Part shown: in pieces, positions 31,192-43,354 of the stretch
Layout: every line of letters begins with the position of its first letter
Position numbering within the stretch: position 1 is the first letter of the stretch
NCBI RefSeq assembly: GCF_947507565.1
Contig: NC_089180.1
Location: 2,294,001 to 2,358,000 of the forward strand
Length of the DNA: 64,000 nt
Direction: 5' to 3'
Origin: Oscarella lobularis
Lineage: Eukaryota > Porifera > Homoscleromorpha > Homosclerophorida > Oscarellidae
Program-made: the position numbers and the translations under genes
The notes under the pieces: generated by a model
The model's database searches: none
What the model saw: only the letters and a program-made list of their open reading frames with translations
Told to the model about the DNA's origin: nothing

Positions 31192-31889
31192 ATGACAATT
31201 ATTTTAATTTGGGAGACCGATGGTTTACAGGAAGAAGCCGTAGATCGCTTCATCATTGAATTCGGTGTTAGCGACACTGAAAGCGGCGAGAGCGACAACT
31301 CTGAAAGCGACGACGACGACGACGACATGGAAACAAAGCTCGACAAGGACTATATAGACAGAATTTGTGCTGATGCTTCTTTAAGTGGCGTGGCTGATTA
31401 ATTGGATTACGCTTCCGGCTCGTGGGGTTGCGGGGCAGTTTAGGAATCTCATTGGTTCCGCTGGGTCTGGTCGGCAGCATGGGCGCCACAATCGATCGCC
31501 CCGAAAGAATTGCTCGTGGTGCTGGCGGCGGCCTACCACTGGGCAGGAACGTGTTGCTCGAATCCGACAACACTGTGGTGGTGGTGGCGGTGCGTTCGGG
31601 TTTTAGCAAAGACGTGTCAATTATGCCGCTCCTTCGCACACTCCAGTTCTTGGCGGGGCACTTCGGTTTTGTTTGGACAGCTAAAGATGACAGTGACGAT
31701 GACAAAATAATTTGCATAAAGGCAGCAAGAGACTGCGAAGAAGGATTGCAGCTTCTTCGCAAAAAAGATAATGTACCGGTAGTTTCAGATGACTTCGACA
31801 AAGAGTCTGGTGATAGCGATGCTGATGAAGAGATGCTAACATCTGCAAATAAATCGGAGATAGAAAGCAGCAAAACCGAAAATAAATAG
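31192..31889 (+). CDS. Acidic ORFs of unknown function
   Basis: A 69-codon frame with a (GAC)n-encoded aspartate run (31,192-31,401) is followed by a 155-codon frame (31,422-31,889) ending in a D/E/S-rich tail (DDFDKESGDSDADEEM). Could be two exons or one frameshifted gene. No domain recognised; AT-rich 3' flank. Confidence 0.3.
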
Positions 31890-31971
31890 TGTGCTGTCCA
31901 ATTAAAATTAAAAGTTTGTGTTACGTACTGTAGCGTGTTAATATACTGAATGAAACAATAAAGCCCTCTTT

Positions 31972-32059
31972 CGATTAGAGCCCCACTCTCGATAATAGCA
32001 CCGTATCCAAGGACCTTTGAAACAATAGAGTCTCAGGGGCTCTAATCGCGCGAGTACGG
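31972..32059. mobile_element. Short TIR structure, pogo-like MITE end
   Basis: CGATTAGAGCCCC (31,972-31,984) and its exact complement (32,036-32,048) enclose 51 bp. The right end reads …GCGCGAGTACGG followed by TA, so the terminus CCGTACTCGCGCG resembles the CCGTA starts of the two pogo elements at 46.8 and 49.0 kb. Confidence 0.35.
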
Positions 32060-33090
32060 TAACTGTCGTTATTTTACAATATTTGCTTGGCTCTTTAAGT
32101 GTTTTTATGCCTTTAAAAAAGCTTACTTGCTGAAGAAGAAGAAGACCTTTTTTCTTTTGCATGGTTTAAAACGATTCTTATGTGCATTAATAACTTTCAG
32201 AAGGATAACAGCGTCATCGTTACGTAGAACAACAAGGTCTTTTAGAGCTGTTTCTGTGCTTCCCATCGTTATTCTAACAAGCATAAAGGGCAAAGGTAAC
32301 GGAAAAGTGATCGTATGGCTTCGAGGTGCTACATTTACTGTACATATGTCGACGTTCGATTTACAAGGGCTAATTATTCCATGAAGACTCTCCTTCCAAT
32401 ATATTGCTACCGTTCAGTCATCATCAAGGTCTTTCACAAATTCTGCGCTCTTTGAGAGACAATTCGCTTAATTAAAAACTGTATTGCTTTATTAAATTTA
32501 ATCAGTTAGTCCACTCTCTCTCTCCCGGATATTAGTCGACTTTTCATCGCACCCAAATTTGCCGTTTATCTGTGTTTTTGTTGTCGAATCTCTTCGTTAC
32601 TCGTCCGACCCGTCAGTGAAGTCAAGCCGTTTTACCTGAAATTCGTTTCGCCGTTCTTTGGATTCTGATTCTACGTGCGTTGCGATAGCAAGCGTAGACA
32701 TCGTATGCGTTGTCGAGGAATCTGGGCTCAAGGCAAACTCCGGCAGATGTTCGATCACTTTCGAAAAGTTCATCGAGCCGAGGATTGGCCGCAGGAATGG
32801 GCTGTCCAACATACACCGAGTCAGTGAAAAAATGCCTCCATTGGTTACCCTGTCTCGTCAACCATTCTCCAAAGTGTTTCGCAGGCAATAGTTTCTCTAT
32901 TTTTGCAAGACTTTAAACCCGGATATTGAATAGGACAACAGTAGGATGAATCGTCGAAGTGAAACTTATATCACTAGCTGAATTGAAAATAGAGTGCGAG
33001 AGGTGCAAGGGCCGTCTTGAAGACCTCATCTGGAGGAGCGGGAAATGCGGGGTGGCGTACGGCGCTTTTCTGGTCGTTCTGGTTCGAAAG
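32060..33090. other. Spacer; weak minus frames at 32.6-32.9 kb
   Basis: Two minus frames (32,812-32,597 and 32,888-32,622) look like former coding sequence, but no domain is recognised. Nothing else supported. Confidence 0.35.
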
Positions 33091-33091
33091 A

Positions 33092-33680
33092 CATACAGTG
33101 GTACGCAAAAGTAAGTGAACCCCTTGTAAAATCAAGGTATTTCTAAATTCTTGACGGTTGAACGATAATAGAGCCCTGTAATGTAGCCTATGCATATTAC
33201 TGACATCTATGCCTTTGGTGAAGGTAGAATTGAACTCTCATAATTGGTTTGTAGAAGAAAACTCGTTTATCAAAAGTAGTATTTTGCGAAAGTATGTGAA
33301 CCCTTCCATTAGTACTTGGTTATTCCACCTTTTGCTTTAATAACAGCAAGCAAACGGTGTTGGTATGCTAACAAGGCGTTGACACCTCTCTGGTGAAATT
33401 TTTCCCCACTCTTCAACAATATACGACTTCACCTCTTTCAAATTCTTTGGAGAGCGCTTGTGGACTGCTTTCTTCAGATCTCGCCAAAGCATTTCTATTG
33501 GATTTAAGTCTGGACTCTGACTAGGCCACTCTAAAACATTGTATGAGTGTTCTTGAAACCACGAACGGGTTGAACGACTGGTATGTTTTGGATCATTGTC
33601 CTGCTGGAATATCCAGTTTGGCTCTAGACCAAGATGACGGACGGATGGAGCAACATTGTCGGCCAAAATCTTTTGATAAT
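33092..33680 (-). mobile_element. Tc1-type transposon, 3' half
   Basis: The element terminus CAGTGGTACGCAAAAGTAAG (33,099 region), with an inner related motif GCGAAAGTATGTGAACCC (about 33,286), precedes the end of a Tc1 transposase on the minus strand. The protein (33,666-33,337) has 'WIFQQDNDPKHTS', carrying the second catalytic D, and 'LEWPSQSPDLNPIEMLWRDL' with the catalytic E. The first D and the DNA-binding domain are missing, so the element is truncated at about 33,680 and dead. Confidence 0.85.
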
Positions 33681-33689
33681 GGACGATTT

Positions 33690-34419
33690 GTCATAATATC
33701 TGCTCACTCTAACGTTGTCGTCCAACTGTCGCTCCCTACATTGCCGCTAGTGCCAAAATCGTGCAGCAACCAATAGAACGGTCATTCAGGCAGGCAACTG
33801 CGTGGTTTGCAACGATCGTTTCTCCTTCCGCTTTCCAATAGGGCCATTTTTCTCGCGTACGGTCGCCATACTTTGTTGAATTTTCACCGATTTCAGCGGT
33901 AGACAACAATGATATTTTTTATCAATATGCAAACCTTATACATTGTATTGTGCAACTGGGCCAAAATAAGTATGCCTTGTGAAAAAACAAACCTTGCACG
34001 ACGGCCCAAATGCTACAAGCGATTGCGGCGGATAGCCCACAACAGGCGCTTGGGAAGACCCTCGAAAAATGCTGCGAGACGTTGCATTTGCAATAAGAAT
34101 CGCTAAACAAAGTTCTTTAGGCTGAAAAAATTTCTACAAGACGTAATTAAATAAAAGTTCGTCTGAATATCCTCCAGAAGCACTGGAGTCATTGAAGAAA
34201 TCGATTCCCTTGCTCAGCGCCGAACGGTTGATTGTTGGCGACAAGGATAGACATCAGGAGAGCGACGATAGCAGACGTCCGGGAATCAAGAAACACGTGA
34301 CCGCGGCACGCATCTAACTCGCTATTATCCGTGGTACAAATAACTATACAACACATTCCAGCACATGCGCATTTAAGTTGAATAAGGTCTATAGATCATA
34401 TTCATGACGTCACAGGGAC
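33690..34419. other. Spacer without recognised gene
   Basis: No domain or repeat beyond low-complexity frames. Confidence 0.35.
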
Positions 34420-34509
34420 GTGCGCATGGGTGGCAAAAAAGTCTTGGGGATTTGGGTGGCATGCGCTGTTCACTCGCACGCGCTAGCAGCGGCTTATTCG
34501 CTTACAGCC

Positions 34510-34836
34510 ATGTCTTCGCAACGCTTTTTCTCCTACTTTTTCGCTCTCGAAGACGAAGCTAAGAGTCGCTACTTGGAGAAACTCGCCATCATCGGTCCCG
34601 ACGTTGACGATCCGTACGTGATAGATTCAGCTGCAACGAGTGACGCTTGGCCTTCCATCGAATTTCCTGACGTCTACAACTATATTATCAACACCCCCAG
34701 CCTGTACACGAAAGAATCGCTGAAGGCGTACAAAAGTCAAAGTTCAAATGAAATAGAAATATTTTGTGCCAGCGAGTATAGCAGCGATGAAGATGCCGGG
34801 GAAGTTAGACAAGACGGACATGGACGCTATGAGTAA
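34510..34836 (+). CDS. N-terminal fragment of SWIM/YqaJ-associated family
   Basis: From an ATG at 34,510: 'SQRFFSYFFALEDEAKSRYL' … 'FPDVYNYIINTPSLYTKESL' 'KAYKS'. The phrase '(Y)LEKL…DPY…DIYNYLI..PS.YT.E.LKAYKSL' is the N-terminus of a metazoan multi-copy family whose full proteins carry a SWIM zinc finger and a YqaJ-like nuclease. Here the homology stops after AYKS, followed by an acidic end and a stop. A spliced form or a broken copy are both possible. Confidence 0.4.
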   Translation: MSSQRFFSYFFALEDEAKSRYLEKLAIIGPDVDDPYVIDSAATSDAWPSIEFPDVYNYIINTPSLYTKESLKAYKSQSSNEIEIFCASEYSSDEDAGEVRQDGHGRYE

Positions 34837-34839
34837 GGC

Positions 34840-36482
34840 TTCTTTAGCAAATGATAGTTACTTCGACCTGTAAAGTGACAAATTATCATCAAAACTGCCA
34901 TCGCCATCGTCCCTCCGTCGACGGCACTCCTCTGCGTTTTGTACGGCAGCGGCTTGATTTGACTCCGGATTAAACGACAACGAGAACGACCAACGGTCTG
35001 TCATCGTTGCCTTGCTGTTGTTGAACGCCAAAGAAATTCACAAAACCGATCGCAAAAACGACGACGACGACGACGATAAAGATCATCTGCCTGGAATTAT
35101 AGTGCACCCCGCTCTCGCTGCCCCTTTTGTCGAGTTTATGGACGGGATGCAGGTTTCGACTCGATATGTTAAGATGCTTGGCTTTCGGCGCAGGAGTGCC
35201 GCGTGTACACGGTTGGGCGCCAAACGCACAAGGACTATAGACCCGTTCGAGTCAGAGCATGCAATTCGATCTGGCCAAGGTGCGTCCGTTTATCACGCCG
35301 TGGTCGTGAATTGAAACGCGTCGTCGTTATCGTAGTGACTTAGTCTCACCCCGCGCGATTCTTTTGAAGCGTGGTCGTCGTCATCGTTGTTGCACAACCC
35401 GGAGTCAACGTTGCTGCGCAACTCTTTAATAATATATATATATATTATATTATATACATATATTGCGTTACCATCTTGTGTAAATCTCATATGCAAGCAC
35501 ATTCATAAGGTTGTAACGGAGACAGGGGATAAGCGAAGCGTTGCGAGAGTCATCGCTCTAGCATAGATCAGATGACCAAGTAACTGCGCACACTCTCTAC
35601 TGACAACAACCAAAAAGACCTGCGTTTCTTTTCGAAGAGCGTAGTTTTTAGATTTAGAATATGCTGAGTCACTTCGAACGTTATTGACTTGAATTGTGTG
35701 AGATAGTTGATGCCAGTGCGGCCCAAGAAGAAATCGCAGTCACTCCTCAACGAGTCGTCGAGATCAAAATGCTTCAAGAGCAGGGTGCTAATAATTATAC
35801 AGTAACTGAAATAATGTATAGGCATTATTGCTCTTGCTTCTAGAATTTCCTTCGTTAGTCAAATCTGATTAAAAAATATCTTTATCGGCACAACGCTTGC
35901 AATGGCGCTAGGTAGCGGTATTCCGTCGAAGCATTGTGATATCTCCGCCTTCGCAGCGTCGAATAAGGGCTTTCGCAACTTTGATCGACCTTCGACGTCA
36001 CTTGACGAATAAATAGCGGGGACTATCCACATAGAACCTCTGAAATCAATATGAATTGAGTTTAAAAAATAAATTATAAAATTTTTTCGAGAACATAAGA
36101 AACTACGATTTACACTATTGATTAATTGAGAAATCTGGTTTGAGAAAAGCCGGGCTTCGGACGCGATCACGTCATTACGAGACTTTACGTGTAAATGGAA
36201 TTAATCGTACGCGTTCTTTAGTGAACTGAAACGTACGCGGAAGAGGAAGTCGGAGATACGGGCGCGAGATATGGCAAGAATTGGGTCACAAGAACCCCGA
36301 CGCGCGCGTCGGCTGAAAAGGTTAGTATTTGATTAACAATTAGTTCCTTTTAGTATTTTTTCAAAGTTGAAGTTGCTACAGTGCACTGACTGGCCAGTTT
36401 GTTGTTGAGTCTGTCGCCGTCTTTCTTAGGGCTCATATTTTATGTAGGTTGTTGCAAAGGTTATTTTGTAAGCTGCCAATTT
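34840..36482. other. Spacer with simple repeats
   Basis: Holds a (GAC)n run at 35,055-35,075 inside a 100-codon frame (35,012-35,314) and an AT microsatellite at 35,430-35,462. Minus frames at 35.6-36.2 kb have no domain. Confidence 0.35.
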
Positions 36483-38681
36483 CTACATTATGTCTTCTGT
36501 TGATGTAATGACAGTTCCTCCGGAACACTTCATATCCTTCACTGTCGCTGTGACAATAGTAAAGAGGCCTCGATGCTTAGCGGAATGGAACCTTGGCTTA
36601 GCTCCTGACATAGATATACTGTCGAGTTCAATCATCAAGTGATCGACGAATTCGTGAGACGAGTAATAATCGTCGTCGTCGAAGCCACTCTCGAAAATAT
36701 CTTCGTCTTCGTTTTCATTTGTGCCTGAAGGCTCTTCTCTTTCTTCTTCCATTTCTGAAGTAAGAAGTGTCGCATTGAATTTTTGACTCAGATCTTTAAT
36801 TGTTTTTAAGAGAAAAAGCTGGCAGTAAATGCAGGAATTGGAGTTTATGCACCTAAGATGGAAAGAATGTCCGCATGTTAGGACGATAGTTTCTCTTCCT
36901 GCTTTATCACATCCTTGAAAATCGCAGATAAGATCCTCATCAGGCATCTTCTGGACTGAAAAGCCAATTGGAAGCGCTCTCTGATCGAGAGTGCAGTTGA
37001 AAGTCGGCATATCAATTACCCGTCGTTTCGCTTTTCCGACACTCACCTTTGTCTGTCCTCTTGATTTTTAGGAAATACTTTTAAGTTGTTTAGTGAAATA
37101 TTCGGCCGTCCGCGCTGCTAAGTAGCTTAAATTCTGACGGCTCTTTCCTTTGACGGTAGGTATTACAAATTAGATGCAAAGGCGGAGTCAAATTTTTTTG
37201 CACTGATTACTTTGGCAAATAGTGTTATCTGCTCAGGCCATGACCATGAGGGGCATTGGGCCCTCAACAGGGAGTGAAAAACTTCCACCTTTTTTTCAGT
37301 GAACACATTGAGATACGAAGAAAAGGTAGATTTCCATTCAGGTATTACAGTTTCGTAGTGAAGGCAGTCGCTTATGGTAGCAAGAATAGCTTTATTATAG
37401 TTGTGGCGCTGCTGTATTATGAACATTATGGCGAGACGAATCATTGCTGGTTGCCACAGATCGAACAAGCTGCCTCGGTGGATTGCCGAGTAAAAGAAGA
37501 AAATGAGAGGTGCTAGGTCGTCCAGAAAGAACCGGAGAGCTAAATATTCGTAATCTTTGCACAGATCAAACTTCTCTCGAATGAGCTGCCAGCCTCCAAT
37601 TACGGCTAAAAGCAAAGTGGACATTCTCTCATGGTGTGGTTTTTTGGGCAAAACTTTTTGTCCCGAAAAGGTCTTTGAAAAGTTCTGTTGGAAAGAGCAG
37701 TAAATGTCAGTGTTGGTTGTAGCTCTAATTTATTTATAATCGTACTTTCAAAAATAGGATGGTACAGTGCAAAGATGTTTTCAAGAGCGTTGAGATATAT
37801 ATGAAAAGGCCCAAGAAGCGGAAGCAAGGAGTCAAGGAAAGGATCTTCTACATACTGAAAGACACTCAGTTAGCTTCAGGTGCAATAAAAAAAGTAATTC
37901 AAAAAGTCTACAATTATTACCTTTGCAATGATTTTTTTTTGAAAGTGAAACGTTGTCGCCTAGTGAGGCGACGACATTTTCATTTAGGTATCTGCCGGCT
38001 GAAACTTATAATTTGGTAAATAAGCTATATAATGTTTTACTGCTTTAGATCTGGTTGAATACGGAGAGCGTTGTCCAAAACGGTTTTGTAATCTCGAAGA
38101 GATTTTAGTCTTTGATGCATCTCACTTATCAGCCGAGAGCTTTTTAGCATGTCGAGGTCTCTCTGAGTCGGAGACGTGTAGCACCTTGCTGTATATAGGA
38201 GCACCATCACGTTAGTTTTACACACTTTTTGCGCACCTTAGATTAATGAGGGATGTTTGAATGTGATCGATGTTAAGACAGCGAAAATCGGAAGGAAGGA
38301 AGCTCAGCCACGTTTGGTGACAGTAATGTTGTAAAAACTGGGAGAAATGATCCAAGACTCTTCCGATATTGATAATTCCCTTGCTCTGCAGATCTTAAGG
38401 CCAGTAATGAGGCGAACTCGGCTTTGGAAGGCACGGTATAGTTTCATGGATATTGATGAGACAGGTTGCCATGTGGATAGCTTTCGACGTTTCAGCGGAT
38501 GTCGCTGAATCGTGTGCACCACGTGGAAATCGTCCACAATTAGCAAGACCAAATTATGTTGGCTTCTGGCCTTCTGGATGTACGAATTGACGTGCTTAGC
38601 GTTGTCTCCTGCGAGCTCCTCTCTTAACCGGCGAATAGTCTTTGGGTGGCCGCATATTCCCATGACACGCCCACACTCCAA
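36483..38681 (-). pseudogene. RING-tailed uncharacterised family protein, copy 2
   Basis: A longer copy of the 29.9-31.0 kb protein, broken into pieces. 38,681-38,304 has 'NLVLLIVDDFHVVHTIQRHP'. 38,225-38,037 is a helical piece. 37,827-37,606 has 'MLPLLGPFHIYLNALENIFA'. 37,651-37,163 matches copy 1 closely ('MIRLAIMFIIQQRHNYNKAI', 'EKKVEVFHSLLRAQCPSWSW'). 37,046-36,483 has the RING-H2-like 'LTCGHSFHLRC…CIYC' and the acidic tail with 'DDDDYYSSHEFVDHLM'. Frames between the last two pieces (37,046-37,163) are disrupted. The DDFH/GPFH pieces show what copy 1 has lost. Confidence 0.55.
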
Positions 38682-38689
38682 GGCAGACA

Positions 38690-39334
38690 GCTGTCATGGA
38701 AAAATGTGTCCGGGTAAAAAAGTGTCCGGCCGGACAACTTTTTCCAGAAAAAACCGTCCGGCCAAACACTTTTTCCTGAAAAAAAGTGACCGGGTCTAAA
38801 AAAAACGTCCGGTAGCAGATAACCGTTTTTTCTAAGCTTGGCTACTACGCGTATTATAAGCGAACGGCCTTCTAAGGACCTGCCGGTGTTCGTATGATGT
38901 CGTCCGTGCCGTCAGACGCATTTGGGGCTGGAGAAATCCGTCCGAGCGTCCGGCCGGACTGTTTTTTTCTGGAAAAAGGTGTCCGGACGGACACTTCTCC
39001 AGGCGATATAAGGAAACCACGCCGATGCGTGGACATCAGCGGTGGAACAGAAATCGCTGGACTGGCAACGCCGGATCGCGAAGCCTACTTCGAGCTCGCA
39101 GAAGGTATTACCGGGCCTGTATGTCAGTCAGAGATCCGCCGTTTGTCGCAAATAGTCTCCGGCCGGACGACATTTCACAGGAAATATGGTCCGGCTGGAC
39201 ACGATTTTACCCTGACACATTCTTCCATGACAATCTGTTCCGAACACTTTTATTCAGACCCGGACATTTTTTTCCTGAAAAAAAGTGTGCGGCCGGACAC
39301 TTTTTTACCCGGACACTTTTTTCGTGACACAGCC
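38690..39334. mobile_element. Foldback MITE with GTCCGG-rich TIRs
   Basis: The left end (38,690-38,755) begins GCTGTCATGGAAAAATGTGT then CCGGGTAAAAAAGTGTCCGG. The right end (39,268-39,333) is its inverted near-copy, over about 64 bp. Inside are more CCGGCCGGAC palindromes with TTTTTTC/GAAAAAA spacers. No transposase. Length 645 bp. A target duplication is not evident. Confidence 0.65.
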
Positions 39335-41410
39335 TCCGAGCATCCCAAGAGAGACAAATGCAGCCCAACGTCGCTTACAAAAGCAGTTACGTATTCAGAT
39401 TATCGTATGCCACAATAAGTTGACCTTCAGAATAATCGGTTGTTGATGCAGCTGCAACACCTTCAAGATAGCGCCAAGCCTGCGTGTAGGATGTAGAAAT
39501 TCCTATTGCATTCAGGTTGCTCATCACCTGGACCGAGACGATGCAAATCAGACAAATGTGATACTGATTAGTTCCCCTGCTAAACAAAGTAAGTGAAATC
39601 AGAAGTGGAAAGGCAACTCGTTTTCTGCGAGTCTTTAAGGTGATGGCAGTTGCCGCAGTCTCCACTTCACGGTACTCTTCACTTTTCCTGCTTTTTTTAA
39701 GAGTATCGAATGGGAGGAAGCATGAGAGCCAAAAGTAGATCAAAATACAAGGACACTGTCGTTTTACGTCATCCTTGAAATCGTCAAAGGAAAAACGTCT
39801 GACGAAGTCGCTCTTCTCCCAGTCGGCTTCGTCTTCCGTCGTAACATTATTTAGTTCAGTTACCAGGCACGCTGCAACAGACATCCAGTCAATTTAATAA
39901 GTACAAATTTTTTTCGCGCTAAAAATTATATAGCCAAACCGGGGTTCTTATGACTTCTCTCATCAGTTTTATCACGAGCAAATGAGTGCCCTTGCTCTCC
40001 GGTTTTACTGTCGTCCTTTCTTTCGGTGGTGTAACACCAACGATCATTGCGTCGAACGCGTTTTCTGCTTGGAAACGCTTCCCGAACAACTAGGCCTCCC
40101 GAACAACTAGGCCTATCTCCCGGTCGGTAATGTCGAGGCAGCTTCTGAGGCAGGGACGGCATCTAACGATCCTCCGTAACGATCACGGAGCCTAATCAAA
40201 AAATCTCAGAAAGTTGATTGGCCAAAAGGCAAAAACGCTCTAACCAAACAGCGCGTTCGGCTCGGTAGTCACGGTCAAGCAGGACACGCTTCGCCATCTT
40301 GTTAAGATAATGAAGCCGACCACCAGAGTTGTACGGGTGGAGCCCGTATAACGGCGGAGGGAGGCTCTCTCAAACGTGATCTTAGGGCCGGAAGTGTCTG
40401 TCTGTCTGTCTGTACTAGTTTTGGTGCCCGTGCTTCGCACGGGAAAATAGATACCACAGCATAGTGTGTGCACGGGCAAAGAGATACTGCTATATGTAGT
40501 GTGAGTGTTGGTGGCCTCATATTATCTCTGGTGGCGGTGCCCGCGATGAGCTCTATTGTGTGTTTAGTTCACTTTCCCGGGCTTATTGGCATGTGTATTT
40601 GAGTAAAGATAGGCAGACGCAAGCAGATCGTATTTTGGACCATAAGAATCAAAGATCGAAACCCCATCTTTCATTCTTAGGATCCTAAATATTAGAGATT
40701 GATTCTTAAGGTCCTAAATATCAATTTCTAATGTTTAGCAAAATGCGTATTTAGCTTTCGAGCAAGCCAGTGTACGAAATGAAAGCAAGCACGTCACAAT
40801 AGATTTAATTAATAAGCGGAAACACATCGCATCAGAGACTTTGCGCAGCTTTCTGAATCAAATATAAAAGCACAGCGTTGAAATTCGGCGCATCTCAATC
40901 GAGAGTGAGCAACGCAAAGCCGCACGCTATCGCGAAATCCTCTTTCTTTCGCGTCTCGACCCGTAAAAAGCGATGTATCTCCAAAGCAGCTAGGTTCGGC
41001 AGCTAGGCGAGTTTCCTTCTCGTGGGCGACGCTCAAATAGCACGGTAAGAGATCGCTCATCGCCTCGGCTCGGTCAAATCGCGCAGGAAAAGGTAGATAT
41101 AGCCACGAGAGACGATCGATCGCCACGAGACGATCGAATCAGCCGGATCGGACAGCGTGAACGCGAAAAACGCGCGAAAGTGTCCCTAAAACCGCGCGAA
41201 AGTGTCTCTAGATCGTTGCAATTTCTCTCAGTCAGTGTATAGGTGGGGTGGGAGGTCCAAAAGCTACATGTGAAATCAGCTGGGAATCTCGCCCATCTTC
41301 GAGTCCGAATTCCTTCAGTTAGTTCTATCTTAGTTATACAACCTCATCTTTCCTTGATGATTGATCAAGTTGGTCAATTGAGAAAGTGTAAAATTAGTGC
41401 GTCTATTCTC
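39335..41410. other. Spacer with small repeats and a hairpin
   Basis: CCCGAACAACTAGGCCT is tandemly doubled near 40,080-40,113. A (TGTC)n tract lies at 40,396-40,412, followed by CCCGTGCTTCGCACGGG (40,427-40,443), a perfect 7-bp hairpin. The minus frame 39,884-39,387 (165 codons) and others show no domain. Confidence 0.35.
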
Positions 41411-41417
41411 TCTCATA

Positions 41418-42276
41418 CTAAAATACGATGACAGTGATTGATCCCGCCTGGGAATGTTTGCATACGTTCCGGCCGTCAAATCGGTGCAGGAAAGGCTGAG
41501 CGGTGCGTGCGCTATCGATGCGACCATTGAATAAAATGGCGTTTGTCCCTTGAGCAAGTCTTTTGGACAACCGATATGAGGCAAAAAGACGACTATGGGA
41601 ATGGATAATCGACAGCAACTGTAAGATACCAAATCGCTTATCGAGAAACCGTGCAAATCGCTCTAAAATGTGACGTTGCGATCTCAGTAAGGAAAGCGCG
41701 TGGCGTATCCGCGAAACGTGAAAAAGCTGTTTCGAGGCGTTCATAATAACGTTCTGTTGCCCTTTATTTAAAAAACGCTTTAGATCCAGATTACCGGGAA
41801 GACGGTAATTTCTGGCGCGCATACAGTGGGAACCAGGCCCTTTCTCCGCGAGGCCATCCGGGATTCGCAACAGAAGAAAGGGCCTGGATACGAGGCTAGT
41901 TGTCCCGCGTCTCGTCGCAAAACATTTTCGACTAGCATTGGCGAGTCCAAAAGCGCGCGGGATCGACGTCATTGAGTGCGTGATTGCCAAAGATGTGACC
42001 GCGACAGCACGGAGAATTTCTGGAATCGACTCGCTTGTACGAGCAAAGAATCACCGTGATGTCGCATCGAGAAGACGTTTCGGAGGAAGGGAGAGAGCGA
42101 TAGATGGCAATGTTGCTAATCGCTCTCAGGAACGAATCCGGTTCAACGAATCGTCTCTTCGGCATCGTGGCTAAATAGCGATGCGTACGCTCGATTTCAT
42201 CGAGCGTCAACAACCGAGCGGCCTCGTTCAGGCTCTTGTAAAAAAGCGGATACTCGACGCCGAGATATTCTTCCAA
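41418..42276 (-). other. Open minus-strand region, unknown
   Basis: Minus frames 42,276-41,932 (MEEYLGVEYPLFYKSLNEAA…) and 41,990-41,418 (190 codons) overlap in different frames. The first looks protein-like, but I recognise no domain. Possibly a frameshifted gene ending in the AT-rich part before 41.4 kb. Confidence 0.3.
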
Positions 42277-42456
42277 ATCCGACGAGCGAAGGAGTGCATC
42301 GGGCGATGCATTCGACGACGGTCAGACTGAGAAAGACGAGCGATTGCGACAGGAGATCGTCGCAGGGACGGCTGGCGTTCGACGCACTTCACCGTTTCAT
42401 TGACGGCGATACGAAGCTAAAGGCGGTCGCACCTTTCGTCATCAAACGGTTTCAAT

Positions 42457-43354
42457 AGATACGTTTGAAATCTCATCGGAACGGGCAGATCGTATATATC
42501 CTGAAACTTCCTCAAGTAACGACCATGACGACGGGTCGCGGCTCGTTCTTGCAAAATTATTCGAATGAAAAGCGATACCTACTTGGAACAGGAACGGCGG
42601 GATACGGACAGAAGCAGACGTGGACAGCGGGAAAATCTTCGCGAGCTATCGTCAAGTGCGCTTTATATACGCTGGAGAAAACAAACAGTCCTTGACCTTG
42701 AATCAGGGCTTGTTGGAAAAAGGGACTGGCGACAAGACGTCGTAAGTCGGGGAAGTCCTCGTACGACGTGTTCACCGCCTGGTGGACACCCACGGTCTGC
42801 AGAAAGGCGACGACTCCAGCGTCGAACCTGAAGTGGATAGGCGAACAATTTCGTCTTCTACGGATGCGATGCATTCGGTGAGACCGTCGTCTGAATGAAA
42901 ATGTTTCTCCAACATCTCGCGAACGACGTATCCCCATCCGTCGTGAAGGTGATCAAGATGGTGATGGTTTCAGTCGCGTCGTCGCACGCGAAGCTTAGGA
43001 CGGACGAAGCTTTCCATATAGAGAGTGGCGGTCAGGATATGGGTATCATGTCCGTTTGCGAAGCGCCGCACACCGACACCAGGGCCTGTTTGGGCACGTG
43101 CAAGTTCTTCCGCATTTGCGCATAGATACTGCAGAATGTCCACAGGACTAGCGTTGAGTGACGTTGAGATGCTGTTACGACCCGACGCGCTTACGTCGGA
43201 AGTCGGAGACCATGATGACCCGTCCCTCTGATTTTGACTTTACAGGATTGAATGATCCGTCGCACTAGAAGAACTGCTGATCGTCGTTTGAGTGGAAGAT
43301 GCACTCGTCGTGATAGACTCTGACAAGATTTCGCCTGTCAAAGTTTTCCATCCG
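42457..43354 (+). repeat. Inverted duplication, copy B
   Basis: Inverse counterpart of two blocks from 28-30 kb: 42,457-43,101 matches 29,903-29,264 and 43,102-43,354 matches 28,479-28,238. The 783 bp between those blocks in copy A is missing here, with a clean junction at ...CGTGCAAG|TTCTTCCG. Gypsy gag-protease sequence begins directly at 43,355. Confidence 0.75.
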
